Assembly: GCF_020042665.1 (NCBI RefSeq)
Contig: NZ_CP083376.1
Location: forward strand, 4,302,501 to 4,366,500
DNA: 64,000 nucleotides
Origin: Pseudoxanthomonas sp. X-1
Lineage (GTDB): Bacteria > Pseudomonadota > Gammaproteobacteria > Xanthomonadales > Xanthomonadaceae
Reading direction: 5' to 3'
In this document: piece after piece, positions 26,197 to 33,350 of the stretch
Position numbering within the stretch: position 1 is the first letter of the stretch
Layout of the letters: every line of letters starts with the position of its first letter
Translations under genes and position numbers: made by a program
Notes under the pieces: model-generated
The model's input: only the letters and a program-made list of their open reading frames with translations
The model's database searches: none
Told to the model about the DNA's origin: nothing

Positions 26197-27347
26197 GCCG
26201 CCGCCGGTACCGGCGCGTCGGCGTCGATCAGGCCCTCGTGCCTGAGCTCATCCCACAAGGCCTGCGGCACCGCGACCGCCATCGAGGCGACGTTGGCCTG
26301 CACCTGCGCCGGCGTGCGTGCGCCCGGGATCACCGCCGACACCACCGCCGGCGCGTTGGCGAACTGCAGCGCCACCGTGCGCAGGTCCACGCCGTGACGA
26401 TCGCACACCGCCTGCACCCTGGCGCGCCTGGCCGGTGCCCAGTCCGGCACCTTGCCGTCGTAGAGATAGCGCTCGCGCCCGGCCAGATAGCCGGCCAGCA
26501 GCGGCGCGCCGACCACCACCGACGCGCCGTGCGCGGCGATCTTCGGAAAGGTCTCGTGCAGGGTCTTGGCGTGATCCAGCAGCGAGTACTGGCAGGCCAG
26601 CAGGAAGATGTCCGGGTCGGCTTCCTCGATCGCGCGCAGCGCCGGTTCGGGCCGGTTGACGCCGAAGCCCCAGGCCTTGATCAGGCCTTCCTCGCGCATG
26701 CGGGTCAGCTCGGGCATGGCGCCCTTGGCGGCCTCGGCGAAGCGCTGCTCCCACGGCATGCCCAGGTCGTCCTCGTTGTCCGGCGACAGGTCGTGGATGA
26801 ACACCACGTCCAGCTGCGCCACGCCCAGCCGGTTGAGGCTGTCCTCCACCGAGCGCCGCGTGCCCGCGGCCGAGTAGTCGTAGCGGTAGCGGAAGGGCGA
26901 AGGCGACTGCCACATCGTCTCTTGCAGCGGCCCGGCGGTGGCGGTAAGCAGCCGCCCGACCTTGGTGGAGAGCACGTACTCGCCTGGCGGATGGGTGTGC
27001 AGATGGTGGCCGAAGCGGCGCTCGCTCAGCCCCAGCCCATACCAGGGCGAGGTGTCGAAGTAGCGCACGCCCGCCGCCCAGGCCGCGGCCAGGGTCTGTT
27101 CGCTCTGCGCGTCGGTGGCCGGGGCGAAGCCGTTGCCGATCGCCACGCCGCCCAGGCCCAGGCGCGAGGTCGGCCGGAACCGCCCACTGCGCGGCGCATT
27201 GGACGGCAGCGGGGCGCCGGTGCCGCGCCCCTTGGTCGGCAGCACGCTGCCCGGCCCCGGCGCGGTCGACTGGGCCAGCAGCGGGCTGGCCGCCAGGGCG
27301 GCGGTCCCGGCAGCGGCGGCGGTCAGGAATCGGCGGCGATGCAGCAT
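26193..27347 (-). CDS. Tat-exported aldo/keto reductase
   Basis: 384 residues beginning MLHRRRFLTAAAAGTAALAASPLLA, a clear twin-arginine signal, so this reductase is predicted to work in the periplasm, which is unusual for the family. The core carries YFDTSPWYG (Asp and Tyr), STKVG (Lys) and VVFIHDL (His). An alternative start at 27395 would overlap the upstream stop as ATGA, but the ATG at 27347 has a better GGAG site. Its place inside the dehydrogenase operon suggests it acts on the same sugar or its oxidised product. Confidence 0.87.
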   Translation of the reverse strand: MLHRRRFLTAAAAGTAALAASPLLAQSTAPGPGSVLPTKGRGTGAPLPSNAPRSGRFRPTSRLGLGGVAIGNGFAPATDAQSEQTLAAAWAAGVRYFDTSPWYGLGLSERRFGHHLHTHPPGEYVLSTKVGRLLTATAGPLQETMWQSPSPFRYRYDYSAAGTRRSVEDSLNRLGVAQLDVVFIHDLSPDNEDDLGMPWEQRFAEAAKGAMPELTRMREEGLIKAWGFGVNRPEPALRAIEEADPDIFLLACQYSLLDHAKTLHETFPKIAAHGASVVVGAPLLAGYLAGRERYLYDGKVPDWAPARRARVQAVCDRHGVDLRTVALQFANAPAVVSAVIPGARTPAQVQANVASMAVAVPQALWDELRHEGLIDADAPVPAAA

Positions 27348-27391
27348 GGCGTGCTCCAGTGGCGGAAGGGGAACATCGGCGGCGCAGGCGC

Positions 27392-28558
27392 TCATGGCGC
27401 ACCCGCCGCGGTGAGCGGACCGGCCGGATCGGTCGGCAGGCGCACCAGCAGGTACGGCGGCTGGCGCAGGTCCTTGCCGCCGTTGAAGCTCGGCAGGCGG
27501 TCCCACTGGCCCAGGGTCACGTACACGTACCGATCGGTGGCCGCGATGCCGTCGGGCCAGACGATGCGCGGATCGCGGCCGACCACGTCGAAGTGCCCGT
27601 CCGGCCAGCGCCGCACGATCGCGTCGTGCTCGCTGTCGGTGACGTACAGCCGGCCCCGCGCGTCGCTGTCCATGCCATCGGCGAAGCCCTTCTCGCCCAG
27701 GTCGCGCACCGCGGCGGCGAGCGTAGCCTCGTCGTTGTCGAAGTTGGCCAGCACGTCGGTGGAGATGCCGTAGAGACGCCGGCTGCTCAGCGGCGCGAAG
27801 TAGAGCGTGCTGTCGTCGGGGCTCAGCGCGACGGCATCCACGCCGCCCACCGGAAAGGTCGGTGACTTCGCGCTGTAGCGCATGGGCTTGCCGTCGAGGG
27901 TGGCGACGAAGCCCGGGTCGGGCTGCGTGGAGGGGTGCTGGCCCAGCACGCGGCGCTGGCGCCCGCTGGCCAGGTCCACCACCACCAGCGCCGGCGAGGT
28001 GCCGAAGGAGGAATCGCTGACGTAGGCCGTGCCCTTGGCGCCGTGGCTGAGGTCCACGCGCAGGTCGTTCATGTGGCTGTCCTGCAGCAGCGTCGGCGCC
28101 TCGAGCACCACCGAGGCGAGCACCCGCCCGCTGGCCGGGTCGAACCCCACCACCTTGGCCGCGCCGTCCGGGATGCCCGGCGCGCCGGCGCGCTTGCCGT
28201 CGTCGATCACCCACAGGTTGCCCCTGGCATCGGTGGTCATGCCATGCACCGAGACCAGCCGCTGCGCGTCCGGCGCCTGCGAGGGCAGGCTCATGGCCGC
28301 AGTGGGAAACGGCACCAACCGCCCTCCCACAAGCTCGCCCAGCGTCATGCCGGCGTGGTTCTCGGCATGGCGCGGGAAGCCGACGAACACCCGTCCCCCC
28401 GGCGTCACCGCGATGCCCGAGGGGCCCGGCCCGTCGAAGCGGGCCACGACCTCCAGCTGGCCGGCCGGCAGCGCAGCCGGGTCGTGCGCCTCGCCGGCCC
28501 GGGCCAGCAGCGGGGACAACAGGCAGGCCAGCGCAAGCGCGGCGCGCAAGGGGGTCAT
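27392..28558 (-). CDS. secreted MRJP/SMP-30-like beta-propeller protein
   Basis: 388 residues with a signal peptide (ALALACLLSPLLARAG). The body resembles L-dopachrome tautomerase-related/major royal jelly-type six-bladed propellers: repeated blade motifs such as GNLWVIDDGKRAG, TAYVSDSS and GRLYVTDSEHDAI. Such proteins bind or hydrolyse lactones; in a sugar-oxidising operon a gluconolactonase-like role is a reasonable inference. Its ATG overlaps the LacI stop as ATGA. Confidence 0.82.
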   Translation of the reverse strand: MTPLRAALALACLLSPLLARAGEAHDPAALPAGQLEVVARFDGPGPSGIAVTPGGRVFVGFPRHAENHAGMTLGELVGGRLVPFPTAAMSLPSQAPDAQRLVSVHGMTTDARGNLWVIDDGKRAGAPGIPDGAAKVVGFDPASGRVLASVVLEAPTLLQDSHMNDLRVDLSHGAKGTAYVSDSSFGTSPALVVVDLASGRQRRVLGQHPSTQPDPGFVATLDGKPMRYSAKSPTFPVGGVDAVALSPDDSTLYFAPLSSRRLYGISTDVLANFDNDEATLAAAVRDLGEKGFADGMDSDARGRLYVTDSEHDAIVRRWPDGHFDVVGRDPRIVWPDGIAATDRYVYVTLGQWDRLPSFNGGKDLRQPPYLLVRLPTDPAGPLTAAGAP

Positions 28559-29613
28559 GTCAGGTCTCCGGTCGGGCGCGGCGGCGCGTCGGTGCTGGCG
28601 CGCGCCACGATGGAAAAGCCGGTGTCGATCACGCGCGCCTTCGGCGCATCGCCGGCCAGGCGCTCGAGCAGCAGCGTGGCCACGGTATGGCCCATGCCGC
28701 GCCGGTCCACGGCCACCGAGGACAGCGCCGGCAGCACGGCCGCGGCGATCGGCGCATCGTTGAAGCCCATCAGCGCCAGGTCCTGCGGCACGCGCAGGCC
28801 CCGGCGCTGGGCCTCGAACAGCGCCCCGGCGGCCAGGTCGTCGTTGGCCAGGAACACCGCCTGGACCTGCGGATGGCGCTGCAGCAGCTCGGCCAGCAGC
28901 CGGCCGCCGCCGGCGATGGACGAGGGGCCCTGGCCATCGAGGACGTAGTCGTCGCGCAGCCCGCGCGCCGCCAGCGCCTCGGCGAAGGCCTGCGCACGGC
29001 GCGCGGCGCGCAGGTCGTGCTCGGCGCCGGTGCTGACGATGGCGATGTGGCGGAAGCCGCGATCGGCGAACCAGTCCGCCACCGCCCGGCCCACCGCCCG
29101 ATGCGAGAAGCCCACCATCAGGTCGATCGGCTCGCCGTCCAGGTCCATGAATTCCACCAGCGGCCGCGTGCGCGCCAGGGCCTGCAGCCGCGCGCGCAGG
29201 GCCGGCGTGTGGTCGACGCCGGCCAGCAGCAGCCCGGCCGGCGCCCAGCCCAGCAGGCCCTCGACCAGGCGCGCCTCGCGGTCCTGGCGGTACTCGGTGG
29301 TGCCCAGCAGGACCTGGTAGCCCTGTTCGTCCAGGACGGCGTTGACCCCGTCCAGGAACGGCACGTACACCGGGTGGGCCAGGGTGGGCACCACGACCGG
29401 CACGATCCGGCTGTGGCCGGCGGCCATGCTGCTGGCGGCGTGGTTGGCGACGTAGCCCAGTTCGGCCACGGCCTGTTCGATGCGGGCGCGCAGGGCCGCC
29501 GAGACCGCGGCCGGCGCGCGCAGCGCGCGCGAGACCGTGATCGCCCCCACGCCGGCGCGCGCCGCGACGTCCTTGAGGGTCACCGGCCGCTTGCCGACGC
29601 GTCCGCCGCTCAC
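28555..29613 (-). CDS. LacI-family transcriptional regulator (GntR-like)
   Basis: 352 residues from a GTG. The helix-turn-helix (TLKDVAARAGVGAITVSRALR, residues 12-32) is canonical LacI, followed by a hinge and a sugar-binding domain (DLMVGFSHRAVGRAVADWF region, FLANDDLAAGALFEAQRRG). It is closest in feel to GntR-type gluconate regulators. It is the first gene of the operon, coupled by an ATGA overlap to the propeller gene, so it presumably represses its own operon through the palindrome at 29704-29719. Confidence 0.9.
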   Translation of the reverse strand: MSGGRVGKRPVTLKDVAARAGVGAITVSRALRAPAAVSAALRARIEQAVAELGYVANHAASSMAAGHSRIVPVVVPTLAHPVYVPFLDGVNAVLDEQGYQVLLGTTEYRQDREARLVEGLLGWAPAGLLLAGVDHTPALRARLQALARTRPLVEFMDLDGEPIDLMVGFSHRAVGRAVADWFADRGFRHIAIVSTGAEHDLRAARRAQAFAEALAARGLRDDYVLDGQGPSSIAGGGRLLAELLQRHPQVQAVFLANDDLAAGALFEAQRRGLRVPQDLALMGFNDAPIAAAVLPALSSVAVDRRGMGHTVATLLLERLAGDAPKARVIDTGFSIVARASTDAPPRPTGDLT

Positions 29614-29703
29614 GCGGCCTCCCAAGGCGCAAGCGCGCAGCGCGGGTCGAAACCGGGACAGCCTGGGTCGAATGTGGGGGCGGACATGGCAAGCGAGACG
29701 CGG

Positions 29704-29719
29704 ATGGTTGCGCAACCAT
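29704..29719. promoter_or_regulatory. LacI-type operator ATGGTTGC|GCAACCAT
   Basis: A perfect 16-bp palindrome with a central CpG, the hallmark of LacI-family operators, lies 91 bases upstream of the LacI start and 137 bases upstream of the divergent dehydrogenase at 29856. The regulator's binding is inferred. Confidence 0.7.
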
Positions 29720-29855
29720 ACCAGCCGGCGGCGCGATCACCGCATGAAATGCGCGCACGGCTCGGCAGGCGGGCGGCATCCAGGGGCGCGCTTCGCGCCT
29801 CCCACACCGGCGCGGGTCGACACTGGTGGTCCCTTTTCCCGAAGCGATCCCCACG

Positions 29856-30728
29856 ATGGACATCGGATTCCTGGGCCTGGGCACGATGGGCGCGCCGATG
29901 GCGCGCAACCTGCTCAAGGCCGGCCACAGCCTGCGCGTCTGGAACCGCGGCGCCGCGCCACGCGAGGCGCTGGCCCGCGAAGGCGCCCACGCCTGCGACA
30001 CGCCGCGCCAGGTCGCCGCGCCGGTGCTGATCTCGATGCTGGCCCACGACCAGGCCGTGCGCGAGAGCGTGCTGGACAGCGGCCTGCTCGACGCCCTGCC
30101 CGAGGGCGCGATCCACGTGAACATGGCCACCGTCTCGGTCGCCTTCGCCCGCGAGCTGGCCGAGGCGCACGCTGCGCGCGGGGTGGCCTACGTGGCCGCG
30201 CCGGTGCTGGGCCGTGTGGACGTGGCCGAGGCCGGCAAACTCAACATCCTGGCCGGCGGCGAGCCCGCGGACATCGCCCGGGTGCAGCCGCTGCTGGACG
30301 TGCTGGGCGCCAGGACCTGGCCCTTCGGCGCCCGGCCCGAGCAGGCCAACGCGGTCAAGCTGGCGGCCAACTTCTGCCTGGCCAGCGCCATCGGCACCAT
30401 GGCCGAGGCCGGCGCGCTGGTGCGCGGGCACGACGTGGCGCCGGCCGATTTCCTCGCCATGCTCACCTCGACGGTGTTCGCCGCGCCCGCCTACCAGGGG
30501 TACGGCGGGCTGATCGCGCGCGAGCAGTATTCGCCCGCCGGCTTCAAGATGACCCTGGGCCTGAAGGACGTGCGCCTGGCCCTGGCCGCCGGCGAGGCGC
30601 AGCATGTGCCCATGCCCATCGCCAGCACCCTGCGCGACGGCCTGCTCGAAGGCATCGCCCAGGGCGATGGCGACCTGGACTGGTCGGCGCTGGCCAAGGT
30701 CTCCGCCCGCCGCGCCGGGCAGGCCTAG
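29856..30728 (+). CDS. NAD(P)-dependent 3-hydroxyisobutyrate dehydrogenase-family oxidoreductase
   Basis: 290 residues. The N-terminal Rossmann motif GFLGLGTMGAPMARNLLKAG binds NAD(P), and the C-terminal all-helical domain carries the catalytic Lys in ANAVKLAANFCLASAIG. It belongs to the beta-hydroxyacid dehydrogenase group (3-hydroxyisobutyrate, tartronate semialdehyde or succinic semialdehyde reductases). It is divergent from the LacI operon and shares its control region, so it may be co-regulated and act on an intracellular catabolite of the oxidised sugar. Confidence 0.87.
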   Translation: MDIGFLGLGTMGAPMARNLLKAGHSLRVWNRGAAPREALAREGAHACDTPRQVAAPVLISMLAHDQAVRESVLDSGLLDALPEGAIHVNMATVSVAFARELAEAHAARGVAYVAAPVLGRVDVAEAGKLNILAGGEPADIARVQPLLDVLGARTWPFGARPEQANAVKLAANFCLASAIGTMAEAGALVRGHDVAPADFLAMLTSTVFAAPAYQGYGGLIAREQYSPAGFKMTLGLKDVRLALAAGEAQHVPMPIASTLRDGLLEGIAQGDGDLDWSALAKVSARRAGQA

Positions 30729-30754
30729 GCGGACCTGCGTCGCTGATCGCCGCG

Positions 30755-30772
30755 GCGCGGCTTGAGCCGCGC
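30755..30772 (+). terminator. hairpin after the dehydrogenase
   Basis: GCGCGGC (30755-30761), TTGA, GCCGCGC (30766-30772): a perfect 7-bp stem with tetraloop, 27 bases after the stop. There is no T-tract. Confidence 0.45.
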
Positions 30773-30832
30773 GGCGCGCTGCGACTAAGGTGCGCAGGCC
30801 TCGGCACGACGGCCCGCTCAACGGAAGGACAC

Positions 30833-30883
30833 ATGCACGCATCCAGGGACACCCACCACCGGCACGGCCCATGGCCGCGATGA
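30833..30883 (+). CDS. 16-codon upstream ORF coupled to the XVIPCD gene
   Basis: The only strong ribosome-binding site in this stretch (GGAAGGACAC) precedes an ATG encoding MHASRDTHHRHGPWPR and a TGA that overlaps the ATG of the next gene (ATGA at 30880). The peptide is His/Arg-rich. It may be a translated leader controlling the downstream gene by coupling, or the remnant of a longer N-terminus lost by frameshift. Translation is inferred from the site and the overlap. Confidence 0.4.
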   Translation: MHASRDTHHRHGPWPR

Positions 30884-31305
30884 GGGCCTCGGCACCGGTG
30901 CAGGCGCAGTCGTCCGAGGTGATCGGCCCGGAGCATCCCGAGCACCCCGAACACCGCCTCTACGTCCAGATCGCGCGCGGCGTGCACCGGCTCGATGCCG
31001 AGGCCGGGCGCACGCCGGACGCGGCCAGCGCGCGCATGATCGCCCGGCTGATGCCGCTGGCGCGCGAGCAGGGCTTCAAGCGCGTGGACCATGTGGTGCT
31101 CAGCCGCCATATCGGCCTGGTCGAACAGGGCGAGCATGTGTTCCTGGTGCAGGGCCGGCTGGACGATCCGGGCCACAAGCGCGCCTTCATCACCACCGAC
31201 GAGGCCACCGCCACACCCGTGGCCGATTCGTTGCGCCGGCTGGACGAGGCCAACGCGCGCCGGCGGCGCCAGCGGCGCGGCCGCGACGAAGACAGCGCCG
31301 ACTGA
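30880..31305 (+). CDS. stand-alone XVIPCD-domain protein
   Basis: 141 residues. Residues about 20-125 match the conserved C-terminal domain of Xanthomonadales VirD4-interacting effectors: HPEHRLYVQIARGVHRLDA, GRTPDAASARM, LAREQGFKRVDHVVLS, VFLVQGRLDDPGHKRAFITT and PVADSLRRLDE. In X-Tfe toxins this domain is the signal recognised by the coupling protein of the killing type IV system. Here it lacks an N-terminal toxin module and ends in a charged RRRQRRGRDEDSAD tail instead of a Gln-rich one. Alternative starts are ATG 30871 and GTG 30790. No toxin, immunity or T4SS gene is adjacent. It could be an orphan, a regulator or a relic. Confidence 0.78.
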   Translation: MRASAPVQAQSSEVIGPEHPEHPEHRLYVQIARGVHRLDAEAGRTPDAASARMIARLMPLAREQGFKRVDHVVLSRHIGLVEQGEHVFLVQGRLDDPGHKRAFITTDEATATPVADSLRRLDEANARRRRQRRGRDEDSAD

Positions 31306-31349
31306 AACCGTCGCCGCCGCGGTGGGCCTGTGCGTAAGATGCCCGCCCT

Positions 31350-32201
31350 ATGCCCCGCGACCACATCCTGACCCTCTCCTGCCCGGACCGCACCGGCATC
31401 GTCTACCGCGTCAGCGGCCTGCTGTTCGACGCCGGCTGCAACATCCTCGATGCGCAGCAGTTCGGCGACGCCGACAGCGGACGCTTCTTCCTGCGCGTGC
31501 ACTTCGACCGGCCCGAGGCGCTGGAGCCCGGGGCGCTGCGCGCGCGGCTGGCCGAACTGGGCGCGGCCTTCGACATGGACTGGCAGCTGCACGACGCGCA
31601 GGCCCGCGCGCGCCTGCTGGTGCTGGTGAGCAAGCACGGCCATTGCCTCAACGATCTGCTGTTCCGCGCGCACAGCCGCCAGCTGAAGGTCGACATCGCC
31701 GCGGTAGCCTCCAACCATGAGGACTTCGCCCCGCTGGCGGCGTCCTACGGCGTGCCGTTCCACCATCTGCCGGTCGATGCGGCCACGCGCCCGGCGCAGG
31801 AGCGCGCGCTCCTGGACCTGGTCGAACGCGAGCGCATCGACCTGGTGGTACTGGCGCGCTACATGCAGATCCTCTCGCCGGCGCTGTGCGCGGCGCTGGC
31901 CGGCCGCGCGATCAACATCCACCACAGCTTCCTGCCCAGCTTCAAGGGCGCCCAGCCGTACCACCAGGCGCACGCGCGCGGGGTCAAGATCATCGGCGCC
32001 ACCGCGCACTACGTCACGCCCGACCTGGACGAGGGCCCGATCATCGAGCAGGACGTGGCGCGCGTGGACCATGCCATGACCCCGCGCGAGCTGGTGCGCC
32101 TGGGCAGCGATACCGAATCGCTGGTGCTGGCGCGCGCGGTGCGTCGCCATGTCGAGCACCGCATCCTGCTCAACGGCCACCGCACCGTGGTGTTCCGCTG
32201 A
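31350..32201 (+). CDS. purU: formyltetrahydrofolate deformylase PurU
   Basis: 283 residues. An N-terminal ACT domain (about 5-80; LTLSCPDRTGIVYRVSGLLF) precedes a formyl-transferase-type catalytic domain with INIHHSFLPSFKGAQPY (Asn and His) and VTPDLDEGPII (Asp). It hydrolyses 10-formyltetrahydrofolate to formate and tetrahydrofolate, balancing the one-carbon pool and supplying formate to PurT. Length is normal. Its stop overlaps the start of the following 34-residue membrane peptide by one base. Confidence 0.95.
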   Translation: MPRDHILTLSCPDRTGIVYRVSGLLFDAGCNILDAQQFGDADSGRFFLRVHFDRPEALEPGALRARLAELGAAFDMDWQLHDAQARARLLVLVSKHGHCLNDLLFRAHSRQLKVDIAAVASNHEDFAPLAASYGVPFHHLPVDAATRPAQERALLDLVERERIDLVVLARYMQILSPALCAALAGRAINIHHSFLPSFKGAQPYHQAHARGVKIIGATAHYVTPDLDEGPIIEQDVARVDHAMTPRELVRLGSDTESLVLARAVRRHVEHRILLNGHRTVVFR

Positions 32202-32305
32202 TGGCCGCGTGGCTGCTGCTGATCCTGATCGCCCTGGCGGCGGGCTTCGTGATCGCGCTGGTCGCGGTGGGCATCAAGCTGTTGCTGGAGAAGCGCAAGC
32301 GCTGA
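32201..32305 (+). CDS. 34-residue single-pass membrane peptide
   Basis: A short frame starting in the TGATG overlap with purU. It encodes a peptide with one hydrophobic helix (LLLILIALAAGFVIALVAVG) followed by a basic end (KLLLEKRKR), which by the positive-inside rule suggests N-out/C-in insertion. Codons are G/C-ending like the neighbours, and the overlap implies coupled translation. I know no named family; conservation downstream of purU would be the test. Confidence 0.6.
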   Translation: MAAWLLLILIALAAGFVIALVAVGIKLLLEKRKR

Positions 32306-32337
32306 GGCTTTCGCTCCAGCTTGGTGGGAACCAGTTT

Positions 32338-32407
32338 GGTGGGAGCCGCCATGGCGGCGATGTGGCTCTACCGGGAAAGCCGCATCGCCGCCATGGCGGC
32401 TCCCACC
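32338..32407. repeat. palindromic repeat, full copy 1
   Basis: A perfect 25-bp inverted repeat (arms 32338-32362 and 32383-32407, core GCCGCCATGGCGGC) around a 20-base loop containing CTACCGGGAAAGC; the loop adds a GGCT/AGCC pair. The same arms and loop recur at 61719-61784, with partial or degenerate copies at 44310 and 57439. It lies between purU and the GST gene and may act as a transcript-end stabiliser. It is a dispersed REP-like family. Confidence 0.8.
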
Positions 32408-32471
32408 GGGCAACACCATCAACACCACAAGCCGGTAGGCTTGCGCTCCTGCTTCGATCCGCGAGGGCCCG

Positions 32472-33227
32472 ATGAGCGATCCGATCTATCACGTGGTGGG
32501 CAGCTATGTGTCGCCCTACGTGCGCAAGGTGCTGGTGGTGATGGCGCTGAAGGGCCTGCGCTACACCATCGACCCGATCGCCCCGTTCGTCGGCGGCGAC
32601 GCCTTCCAGCGCATCAGTCCGCTGCGCCGCGTCCCGGTGCTGATCGACGGCGCGCGCGTGATCAACGACTCCAGCGTGATCTGCCAGTACCTGGAGGATC
32701 GCCATCCCAGCCCCTCGGTGTACCCGGCCGACATCGGCGAACGCGCCCAGGCGCGCTGGCTGGAGGAGTACGCCGACGCGCGCCTGGGCGAGGTGATCAT
32801 TGCCGACCTGTTCTACCAGCGCGGGCCCAAGCGCTTCCTGTTCAAGGAGCCGGTGGACGAGACGCGCTTCAACCACGCCCGCGACGTCGCCCTGCCCGCC
32901 AGCCTGGACTGGCTGGAGGCGCAGATGCCGCAGGACGGCTTCCTGCTCGGCGCGCTGTCGATCGCCGACATCGCCATCGCCGCGTTCTTCCGCAACGCCG
33001 CGATGGTGCGCGTGGAAGTGGAGGCCGCGCGCTGGCCGCGCACCGCGGCCTGGCTGCAGCGCGTGCTGACGCTGCCGGAGTTCGCGCGCCTGGCGAAGAT
33101 CGAGGACGCGGTGGCCCGCGTGCCGCTGGGCGATCAGCGCGACCTGCTGCGCTCGCTGGGCGAACCGGTCAGCGAAGCGACGCTGGGCACCGAGGTGGCG
33201 CGCAAGGGCGTGATGCGGCTGGACTAG
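32472..33227 (+). CDS. glutathione S-transferase family protein
   Basis: 251 residues. The thioredoxin-like N-terminal domain has SYVSPYVRKVLVVMALKGL with candidate active-site Ser, and SPLRRVPVLIDG with the cis-Pro and DSSVICQYLEDRHP (glutathione-binding Ser). An all-helical C-terminal domain follows. It is longer than typical GSTs by a 30-residue tail. A cytoplasmic role in conjugation or peroxide reduction is inferred from the family; no operon partner. Confidence 0.87.
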   Translation: MSDPIYHVVGSYVSPYVRKVLVVMALKGLRYTIDPIAPFVGGDAFQRISPLRRVPVLIDGARVINDSSVICQYLEDRHPSPSVYPADIGERAQARWLEEYADARLGEVIIADLFYQRGPKRFLFKEPVDETRFNHARDVALPASLDWLEAQMPQDGFLLGALSIADIAIAAFFRNAAMVRVEVEAARWPRTAAWLQRVLTLPEFARLAKIEDAVARVPLGDQRDLLRSLGEPVSEATLGTEVARKGVMRLD

Positions 33228-33350
33228 CGCCGCGCTCGTGAATCACGCGCGGTGTCAACTGTCCGCATTGCCTTTATGGCCACGCTGCGTTGCGAGCGCC
33301 TGCTGGAATGCCTGCACGGCGTTCTGCAGGCAAACATCGACCGCACCTTG

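Noticed and set aside
30790..30870. Longer XVIPCD protein starting at GTG 30790
   Set aside because: No ribosome-binding site fits and the added residues are Arg/Pro-rich without a match; the coupled ATG at 30880 is favoured, though not certain.
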